DNA of 21,006 nt. Origin: JAJRRH01 sp047638815. Lineage in GTDB: Bacteria; Bacteroidota; Bacteroidia; Flavobacteriales_D; JABDKJ01. The notes beneath the pieces are model-generated. The model saw only the letters and a list, made by a program, of their open reading frames with translations, was not told the origin of the DNA and made no database searches. This document shows positions 15,122 to 21,006 of the stretch, piece by piece (within the stretch, counting starts at the first letter, position 1; the number at the start of each line of letters is the position of its first letter). The position numbers and the translations under genes were made by a program. The DNA is taken from positions 1 through 21,006 of the forward strand of contig JBLIMR010000049.1 in the NCBI GenBank assembly GCA_047638815.1. Reading direction: 5' to 3'.

Positions 15122-16066
15122 CTAATGCTTTACAGCATTTAAACTAACCTGAGTTTGGTTACCAAACTCAGATTTCTTCTTGTAATAATTCTTCCATAAT
15201 CGATTTAATTTTAATTTACCATCTGATTGATGAACAAAGCTAGGTGTTCGATTACTAATGCTCAGATGCGGTCTTTCATTGTTGTATAAGTCGATCTTAG
15301 CTTTAAGTAACTTCTTAGCATTTGTGACATTTACTACATTAAATTGATCTCCGTATTCACCTTTTAATATTCCATTTATTCGCTCAGCCAATGCATTTTC
15401 CAGCAGATCTCCATTTTCGGTCATACTTATCGTTATTCCGTAATCCTGCAATAGGTTTACATATGATGAACTGCAGCACTATACACCTCGATCACTGTGA
15501 TGAATCAGCTCATGCTTTAGTTTTTCCTTGTCAATTGATTTAAGTGCCATTTTCAATGCTTTAACACTTTCCACAGCCTCTAAGGTTTCTGCTAAATGAT
15601 AACCAACTATTTTATGAGAATAAGCATCTGTGATTAAACTAATATATAAGTGCTTTTCATTCACTTTCCAATAGGTTATGTCACTTACCCATAGCTGATT
15701 TGGTCCAGCAGGCACTAGTTCTCTGATTAAATTTGGATATTTGCGTAACCAATGATTCGAATAAGTTGTTCGCACTGTTCTCTTGCGTTTTCGAACTAGT
15801 AAATTATTGATTGACAAAAGATTGAACAAAGCATCTCTTCCCATTTTTATCTGATGATCCAACAAAAATGGTTGTGTCATTTCCTGTAATTTTCTAGTGC
15901 CAATTCGAGGATGATCTTGTCGTATTAACATGATTTGCTGAAGTACCATCTGATGTTCAAGACCAACATCCATCGCTCTCCAACTATTTTGATAATAAGC
16001 CTGTCTGGTTATACCAAACCAACCACATAACCTGGCTAGTCCAATGTGAGAAAAATTACTCTTCAT
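15122..16066 (-). pseudogene. IS3-family transposase OrfB, interrupted by a TAG
   Basis: Encodes an rve-type DDE transposase in one continuous frame with a single internal stop at 15479-15481. DDE residues are visible: the first Asp in LWVSDITYW, the second in ITDAYSHKIVGYHL, the Glu in LENALAERINGI. The N-terminal HTH_21-like part has RIGTRKLQ. At the break, HSDRGV is followed by TAG and then CCSSSY, where relatives read HSDRGVQYCSS; a Gln codon (CAG) to TAG change explains it. The two halves are 195 and about 118 residues. It overlaps orfA by 4 bp (ATGA) and ends 44 bp from the left IS end. Not functional without suppression. Confidence 0.85.
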
Positions 16067-16497
16067 TTCCTCGATGGTTTGGTATTGTGCTTCTTTCTGA
16101 TCGGAATCTTAAATTCCTTCTCTGCTATATCCACCATTGTAGAATACGCAATAGCTTTCATCTCTGCATCTTTAAGCTGACTTTCTAATTCAGCTATCCT
16201 TTTCATTAACTGAAGAGTTTCGAATGATTCTGATTCTTTATCTGTCCTTGACATCGTGCTAAAGTTATGAGTTCTTGTTGGATTTCCATCAAGGTAGCCT
16301 AATTCTCGCATCCAACGAATCAAACTTCCATGCTCTTCCTAGTGTCCAGTATATTTCTCCCAAATATCTCGTTTAGTCCTACCTGAACGTTGCCAATCTT
16401 TAATTAATATTTGTTTCTCAGATGTAGTAAAACGATTTACTATTCGTCCGTTTGACAGAATCGCTTGAAATCCTATTTTTTGTCTTCTATTTTCCAT
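16063..16497 (-). pseudogene. IS3-family OrfA, interrupted by a TAG
   Basis: Read from ATG at 16497 the frame gives 52 residues (MENRRQKIGF...DWQRSGRTKRDIWEKYTG), a helix-turn-helix-like start, then TAG at 16339-16341. It continues in the same frame as EEHG.LIRWMRELGYLDGN and a leucine-zipper-like helix (ESFETLQLMKRIAELESQLKDAEMK), to a total of 144 codons plus stop. OrfA proteins bind the IS ends and regulate transposition. The internal stop is a single-codon lesion with no frameshift. The end overlaps orfB by 4 bp. Confidence 0.8.
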
Positions 16498-16538
16498 TGT
16501 TTACACTTTTTAGTATAAACCTATTTCAGGACAAGACA

Positions 16539-17012
16539 GTTGGTCAGCTGCAGGCATTAAGCCTAAGCGTTGGGTGAAATAACAATGATCTTGATTTCGG
16601 TAATTCTGATGTTTCGTTAAGTGATATGAATATAGCCAATGGATTATTTGCCGATTAGACAGTCGATGAATTACTTGAAGAAGCAAACCTAGTCTTTGGG
16701 GAATGTTCAAGTGAATGCACTCCGACACAGATGAATCAAGTGCTTTCGAGAATCAATGAGAACTATGTGGACGGGAGTCAAAATAACGGATTCCTCACAT
16801 GTAACGAAGAGACTAACAACCCACTAGGCATTATTATTATTGAGCGTACGTGGGAGATCATCAGCAATTATCAGGACACTAGTTACTGTGATCAGATCAT
16901 CACAGTGCTTGAGCAAGAGGTAGAATTGATTGTGTTTGTTTGTCATTCAAGCCATCTGAACAAAAATATCTTTTGGCTTAGAAAGACATGCTATAATATA
17001 ACTTACGACTAA
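16539..17012 (+). pseudogene. Decayed 3' end of a secreted surface-protein gene
   Basis: One plus-strand frame beginning at the right IS end reads protein-like across two stops (TGA at 16575-16577, TAG at 16656-16658): DLDFGNSDVSLSDMNIANG, then TVDELLEEANLVFGECS, CTPTQMNQVLSRINENYVDG and, later, ERTWEIISNYQDTSYCDQIITVL. The last phrase matches the RTW.A.D..GN...C.Q.ITV tail repeat of Bacteroidota surface proteins, and the preceding part resembles dockerin-like 'DLL..AN..LG...D.N..L..IN..F' segments. From about 16920 the frame loses protein character. The ATG at 16731 would open 93 codons, but that is merely the longest stop-free part. The gene's 5' part is not on the other side of the IS, so it was lost or moved. 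Confidence 0.6.
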
Positions 17013-17146
17013 CTAGAACGTGTTGTTGAAGGATTCAATATGTTTTAGGAACAAAAAACATTTCCCTACTATATGAATCAAGCTTTAGCGAAATTCACGA
17101 GTTGATGTAAAAAACCAAAAACAATACATTTTGTAATGTAGCACCA

Positions 17147-17180
17147 AAAAAAAGAGTCCCCATAAATTGGAGACTCTTTT
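17147..17180 (-). terminator. Rho-independent terminator, likely bidirectional
   Basis: AAAAGAGTC (17150-17158) and GACTCTTTT (17172-17180) form a perfect 9-bp stem, extended by CC/GG near the loop. On the minus strand the stem is followed by a T-run (A-run at 17146-17153 on plus). It sits 22 bp after the stop of the Bor-like lipoprotein gene, so it ends that transcript; the T-run on the plus side would also stop read-through from the IS/pseudogene region. Confidence 0.85.
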
Positions 17181-17201
17181 ATTGTATATTATAAAATCTT
17201 A

Positions 17202-17477
17202 CTACTTTTTAATAATAACAGTTCTACTGCTAACAAGCCCACCAGTAAAACTTCTTAAAAGCATATCTACAAAGTTAGTTCGTGTATCAATAGAATAGTT
17301 TTCAGCACCACCTGCTAATGCTTTTGAATCTGCTTCTGAAATTCTATTTCCTAATACATAATAAGATTTGCTTCTTGTGGATTCAGTCGCTCCTCCATCA
17401 CCTATAACATGTGTATTGATCATACAAGATGACAAACTAACTGTTGCTACTGCCAGAATAAGTACTATTTTTTTCAT
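17202..17477 (-). CDS. Small Bor-like lipoprotein
   Basis: A 91-residue lipoprotein. A type II signal peptide is clear: MKK, a hydrophobic stretch, then the lipobox LSSC (Cys18), followed by MINTHVIGDGG. The mature part resembles phage-lambda Bor and its relatives, with a THV.G.G near the start, a conserved EADSKALAGGAENYSIDT (about 49-66), NFVDMLLRSFTGGL (68-81) and a basic end RTVIIKK. Bor is an outer-membrane lipoprotein linked to serum resistance in lambda lysogens. Here it is a chromosomal homologue of unknown role, in a likely single-gene transcript with its own terminator. Confidence 0.8.
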   Translation of the reverse strand: MKKIVLILAVATVSLSSCMINTHVIGDGGATESTRSKSYYVLGNRISEADSKALAGGAENYSIDTRTNFVDMLLRSFTGGLVSSRTVIIKK

Positions 17478-17762
17478 TTTTTTTTAGATTTATTAATTAA
17501 TTTGTGTGAATCTACATAAATTAAAAACACGTTTATAGATTTTTATTTTTGAAGCTACTGTTTTACGCAAAAAAACCTTGTTACAGTCCATTTTGTGGTG
17601 AAAAGGGCCACAACAAAACTGACATTAACCAAAGTTATATTGAGACTAAACAGTCCATTAAGGGTTTTACTGCATTTGTACATAACTGGATATAGGCCCT
17701 GACAATTAATTGGGTTGTAATCAAATTCTTAGTTCTATAAATCAATATTATTAATGAACTAA

Positions 17763-17969
17763 TTAACCAATTTCCTCTTGAGCGTTTATTTCTGACATTG
17801 CAACTTTTAATCTCCGCGAATAATCTTCTTTATATCCCTCATCTCCTAATTTTTGTCTTGAGTTTCTTAAACTAGAATATACATGTTTTATGATTTGACT
17901 GCTCATTCGATGATCGTAAAGAACTTTGTATCTTTCACTTAAATGTCTTTTCTTATTCAAAATCACCAA
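17763..17969 (-). CDS. Doubtful small basic ORF
   Basis: A 68-codon frame with no ATG at its beginning: it would start at TTG (17969) or GTG, or at an internal ATG giving MSSQIIKHVYSSLRNS. The sequence is rich in Arg, Lys, Ser and Tyr, is predicted helical and has no motif I recognise. It is open from an upstream stop at about 17982, has no ribosome site and is flanked by gene-poor DNA. It may be a small gene, a fragment of a larger one, or chance. Confidence 0.3.
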   Translation of the reverse strand: MVILNKKRHLSERYKVLYDHRMSSQIIKHVYSSLRNSRQKLGDEGYKEDYSRRLKVAMSEINAQEEIG

Positions 17970-18285
17970 AATAGAATATTTCTAAAATATTAGGTAATAA
18001 CGCACTCTTATTTTTCTCCATCGTCTTTACTAGACAATCATGTATTAGATTGTATTTCATTCAGTTATTCTACTTGTGAATTAACCTCATAAAAATGGTT
18101 GTTTTCGCCCTACCCATATCCATTTTCATTAAAAAAACAGATCATACTGACTAACCGATTATTAGGCAAAGTAATGCTTAGACTATACTCAGAGTATGAT
18201 AATTCAATTAAACGCAGTTAGATTATCGTAAACAAAAAACCAAAAAGAGATATACCATTATTGAAAGCCACAGACTCAATAATAC
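17970..18285. other. 316-bp intergenic region
   Basis: AT-rich with no ORF or RNA gene that I can support. It contains a tight dyad, ATACTC-A-GAGTAT (18185-18197), which could be a protein-binding site, and the putative terminator of the large secreted-protein gene (18231-18283). Otherwise nothing recognisable. Confidence 0.5.
18231..18283 (-). terminator. Putative terminator of the 865-residue protein gene
   Basis: ATTATTGA (18257-18264) and TCAATAAT (18276-18283) form a perfect 8-bp AT-rich stem with an 11-base loop, starting 3 bp after the stop codon. On the minus strand a T-rich stretch follows after about 10 bases (A-rich on plus, 18231-18247). The stem is weak, hence moderate confidence. 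Confidence 0.5.
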
Positions 18286-20883
18286 CTAATCACAAGGCAA
18301 CTCAAAATTTCCTAGAAATATTGAAAAATCACTCCCATCCGTTTGACTATCATTATTAAAGTCAGTTTCACAAGGTGGCAATAAACAAGGCAGGCCGAAA
18401 TTTCCTAAGAAAATAGCGAAATCTGATCCGTTCGTGGTACCATCTCCATCCAGGTCCGTTACGCATGGTGTTGCATCTTCAACCGATATTTCAAAATCAA
18501 ATTCTTCGTCATTCCATCGGTCGTCCCATTCTATTAAATAAGTTGTTCCTGCTTCGCCAAGAAACTTAGCGATGGATGTAAATCCTTCACCACTTTCATC
18601 GTCTGAAACGATACAATCTAATGAGTCGCATGCAGAATGTACTGACACTCTTGTACTAGGTAGATCTGGATCAATGCTTGAAGAAATAGTTACTGAATCA
18701 GAGACCAATGCAGTGTATGAATACCAAACTGAATTTGTAGCTCCACCAAAGCATGCATTCGTTGCAGATGGCCCGCCTATGGCAGCAATGCCAGGTGAAG
18801 TTGTTATACCATCCAAGACTGTGATAGCCATTGAACAATCTGAACCTTCACCAAATCCGGCACAGCTGCAGTCTGCTCGAAGAATATCTCCCTCAGTGCT
18901 TGCATCTCCATCATCACATGTTGCACCAACAAAAATTGCCGGATCCAATGGATCACAATCCTCATCATTTAGATTACCATCACCATCTATATCGGTATCA
19001 CAAGCGTCTCCTTCTTCATCTCCATCAAAGTCAGCCTGATCTGCATTTGCGATAAATACACAGTTATCAACGCTATCAAAGACACCGTCTCCGTCTGTAT
19101 CAACTGGACCATTACATTCCGAAGCATGCGCGTTAATATTGTCTTGACTGTATGCCAATACTATCCATTCACTATCGATTACATCTGTACCAGCTGAGGC
19201 AATCCAATCAACAGTTGGTGCAAGAACACCACTTTTTCTTATGATTGTTCCGTTCTGAGTAGCATTTGCAATACCAGCAACCTCAAATCCAGAACCAGGA
19301 TCTGGTCCATCCGTTCCAACAGCATCTACCAAATTACCATTGTTGGCTAATCCCATAGCATCATCACCGTTGAAATTAATAATTCCTGTACTTACCAATG
19401 TAGCACTTGGAACATCAATAATATTATTTCCAATCACTACAGTTTGCCCAGAAAGTATGGTTCCAGAAAGTGCAAAAGAAGCTTCTGGCCAATTTCCACC
19501 ATTGCCTATTCTCCAAATCTCATATGTTGCCATGTCTATTGAATCTGCCGTTGGATTATATAGTTCCAAATATTTACCATTTCCACCATCGGGTTCGCCA
19601 TATTCAGAGATAAAAAGTTCAGAACATGGAGCACTTGGTCCAATACCAGCACAGGTACAGTCACTTTGAATGACATCACCTAGCGTGATCGGGTCTCCAT
19701 CATCACAGGAAGCGCCCGCAAAAAGCGTTGCGTCTTCAGGTGCACAATCATTCGCATTGGAAACTCCATCACCATCGATATCATTATCACACGCATCACC
19801 CATTCCATCTCCATCAATATCAGATTGATCTGTGTTTGGCGTATCTAAGCAGTTATCATCAACATCAGGAATAGTATCAGCATCTGTATCTAAAGTAACC
19901 GAAGTACCCACACAAGTACAATCTACAAGAATAAGATCTTGTACTGTGTTTGCATCCCCATCATCACAAGTAGCTCCTAGAAAAACCAATTCATCAAGTG
20001 GCGCGCAATCATCAACATTTAAAACGCCATCACCATCAATATCACTGTCACAAACATCGCCCTGACCATCTCCATCAAGATCCGCTTGATCGACATTACT
20101 CACAAAGTCACAATTATCTGCCGAATCATCAATTCCATCTCCGTCCGAGTCCACAGGGCCAGAAACACATTCTGTAGAGTGTAGACCAGCATTATCCTGG
20201 TTAAAATCAACCACTATCCATTCTGAGCTGATAGAATCGGTACCTGCAGAAATTATCCAATCAATATTCCCCTCCTGTATTGTGCTTTTTCTAATTAGGG
20301 TATTATTTTGGGTTCCATTGACAACACCCGCAACTTCAAATCCATCTCCAGGATCTGCACCATCTGTTCCTACGACATCAATCAACACACCTGATTTAGC
20401 CAATCCAATAGCATCATCACCGTTAAAATTAACAACCTGATTGTTTACTAAAGTAGCACTTGGAACATCAATAAAATTATTCCCAATTACTATGGTTCCA
20501 CCGGAAGCAATTGTTCCACTAAGCGCAAAGGTTTGCTCTGGCCAATTACCTCCATTAGAAATTTTCCAAATCTCATAAATACTAAGATCAATCGGATCGG
20601 TCGTTGAATTATACACTTCAATATATTTTGCATTACCACCATTTGGCTCACCATATTCTGTAATAAAAAGATCAGAACAACTCAATAAGGGAAATATATC
20701 TTCGCAATATGTGACATCAAAATAGGCTCCATTTACTGCGAGATTACAAGAAACATCACCTTCATTGAATGTGCTTTTTGTTAATATGCCATCAGAAACG
20801 GCAGTAGATTCTCCGCTACTCCCGGATAAAGTTGTAACTGAAAAAAGAAATGCGATTAGATAAATTGATTTTATGTGCCTCAT
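18286..20883 (-). CDS. Secreted modular protein: two lamin-tail domains, TSP3 calcium repeats, dockerin-like tail
   Basis: An 865-residue exported protein (signal peptide about 1-23, hydrophobic IYLIAFLFSVTTL). Modules: lamin-tail domain 1 (about 69-239, LFITEYGEPNGGNAKYIEVYN); thrombospondin-3 calcium-binding repeats (243-293, DSDGDGIDDSADNC and similar) ending in a Cys-rich GATCDDGD...DCTC link (303-324); a second TSP3 block (332-382) and link; lamin-tail domain 2 (420-590), a clear duplicate of the first; a third TSP3 block (595-643) and link; a beta-sandwich, PPC-like domain (682-802, with NSVWYSYTA); and two dockerin-like EF-hand repeats (809-833 and 840-864), DLDGDGTTNGSD and DFNNDSQTDGSD, each followed by F.IFLGNF.LPC. 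No type IX secretion C-terminal domain is visible, although this architecture is typical of T9SS cargo or of surface proteins. Probable extracellular adhesin or matrix protein; ligand unknown. Alone in its transcript. Confidence 0.9.
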   Translation of the reverse strand: MRHIKSIYLIAFLFSVTTLSGSSGESTAVSDGILTKSTFNEGDVSCNLAVNGAYFDVTYCEDIFPLLSCSDLFITEYGEPNGGNAKYIEVYNSTTDPIDLSIYEIWKISNGGNWPEQTFALSGTIASGGTIVIGNNFIDVPSATLVNNQVVNFNGDDAIGLAKSGVLIDVVGTDGADPGDGFEVAGVVNGTQNNTLIRKSTIQEGNIDWIISAGTDSISSEWIVVDFNQDNAGLHSTECVSGPVDSDGDGIDDSADNCDFVSNVDQADLDGDGQGDVCDSDIDGDGVLNVDDCAPLDELVFLGATCDDGDANTVQDLILVDCTCVGTSVTLDTDADTIPDVDDNCLDTPNTDQSDIDGDGMGDACDNDIDGDGVSNANDCAPEDATLFAGASCDDGDPITLGDVIQSDCTCAGIGPSAPCSELFISEYGEPDGGNGKYLELYNPTADSIDMATYEIWRIGNGGNWPEASFALSGTILSGQTVVIGNNIIDVPSATLVSTGIINFNGDDAMGLANNGNLVDAVGTDGPDPGSGFEVAGIANATQNGTIIRKSGVLAPTVDWIASAGTDVIDSEWIVLAYSQDNINAHASECNGPVDTDGDGVFDSVDNCVFIANADQADFDGDEEGDACDTDIDGDGNLNDEDCDPLDPAIFVGATCDDGDASTEGDILRADCSCAGFGEGSDCSMAITVLDGITTSPGIAAIGGPSATNACFGGATNSVWYSYTALVSDSVTISSSIDPDLPSTRVSVHSACDSLDCIVSDDESGEGFTSIAKFLGEAGTTYLIEWDDRWNDEEFDFEISVEDATPCVTDLDGDGTTNGSDFAIFLGNFGLPCLLPPCETDFNNDSQTDGSDFSIFLGNFELPCD
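18856..20679 (-). repeat. Internal duplication of lamin-tail + TSP3 + Cys-link module
   Basis: The first module (residues 69-324, about 20679-19912) and the later one (residues 420-676, about 19626-18856) align end to end. They share ITEYGEP/ISEYGEP, NGGNWPE, FALSGTI, VIGNN.IDVPSATLV, NFNGDDA.GLA, VGTDG.DPG.GFEVAG, SEWIV and the TSP3 and CDDGD links. Between them is a shorter TSP3-plus-link unit (residues 331-413). This indicates module duplication within one gene. Confidence 0.8.
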
Positions 20884-21006
20884 GATTAGCTGGTTTTATT
20901 TTTAGTAACAGTAGTTTAATTGTTGTAAGAAGTTAAGCTCTCGGACAGTGAATGTAAGTCATTAATGTTAAAAATCCCGTAAATATTAATTCTGCGGAAA
21001 TAAATA

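Larger units (their letters stand above)
15079..16538 (-). mobile_element. Decayed IS3-family insertion sequence, about 1.46 kb
   Basis: Two orfs typical of IS3 (orfA helix-turn-helix/coiled coil and orfB DDE transposase) lie between imperfect terminal inverted repeats. The left end TGACCCTTGCTAAAATAAGT (15079 on) and the reversed right end TGTCTTGTCCTGAAATAGGT (16538 leftward) match 21 of 32 positions and keep the TG...CA ends. No target duplication is present (ATA on the left, GTT on the right). Each orf has one in-frame TAG, so the element cannot make transposase unaided. The ends were judged by eye; the left boundary is less sure than the right. Confidence 0.8.

Noticed and set aside
15076..16541. 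3-bp target-site duplication around the IS3 element
   Set aside because: The flanking triplets are ATA and GTT; no 3-5 bp direct repeat abuts the inferred ends.
16510..16728. 72-codon minus-strand ORF at the IS right end
   Set aside because: It crosses the inferred IS boundary and is antisense to the decayed surface-protein frame; no motif.
18572..19039. 155-codon plus-strand ORF rich in Ser and Pro
   Set aside because: It is antisense to the TSP3/lamin-tail gene, whose repetitive coding sequence produces long open frames on the other strand.
18856..20679. Repeated DNA in the minus-strand gene as a tandem or CRISPR-like array
   Set aside because: The repetition follows protein modules (lamin-tail, TSP3, Cys-link) in frame; no short regularly spaced identical repeats.

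Overview
The window looks like a chromosomal segment of a Bacteroidota bacterium, probably Flavobacteriia or Saprospiria. The base composition is AT-rich and Shine-Dalgarno sequences are mostly absent. The AraC regulator is of a short type common in this phylum. There is a decayed 'RTW...C.Q.ITV' surface-protein remnant, a large lamin-tail/thrombospondin-3 secreted protein, and degenerate copies of a GGGCGT...CCGCTATAT intergenic repeat that I recall from Bacteroidota genomes. No rRNA, tRNA or CRISPR was found.

Layout. (1) 269-3661, minus strand: a tightly overlapping three-gene operon of a large ATP-grasp-like protein, a GshB/RimK-like ATP-grasp ligase and an aspartoacylase/succinylglutamate-desuccinylase-type zinc hydrolase. 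(2) 3662-6227: gene-poor, with an intergenic repeat, a DUF2391-like membrane protein, an AraC-type regulator and a 16-bp inverted repeat. (3) 6228-9669, plus strand: a stress/dormancy gene run (three-BON-domain protein, two small unknowns, a short ribosome hibernation factor, a small eRF1-domain-3-like protein, Dps, MscS channel). (4) 9771-14945, plus strand: a protein with kinase-like motifs, a GNAT acetyltransferase, an M20 amidohydrolase, an alanine racemase and an ornithine-racemase-type PLP protein; the last three genes are 2-3 bp apart. (5) 15017-17012: a second, truncated repeat copy abutting a dead IS3-family element with one nonsense codon in each orf, followed by the decayed 3' end of a surface-protein gene. 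(6) 17202-20883, minus strand: a Bor-like lipoprotein, a doubtful small ORF and an 865-residue secreted modular protein with a dockerin-like tail.

The most interesting possibility is that blocks 1 and 4 belong to one pathway. Two ATP-grasp ligases, an acylase-type zinc hydrolase, an M20 deacylase/peptidase, a GNAT and two amino-acid racemase-fold enzymes form a plausible set for making, editing and degrading an acylated or D-amino-acid-containing small peptide. They flank general stress genes and a mechanosensitive channel, so an osmolyte or stress metabolite is one hypothesis. This is inference from gene content; the sequence does not show the product.
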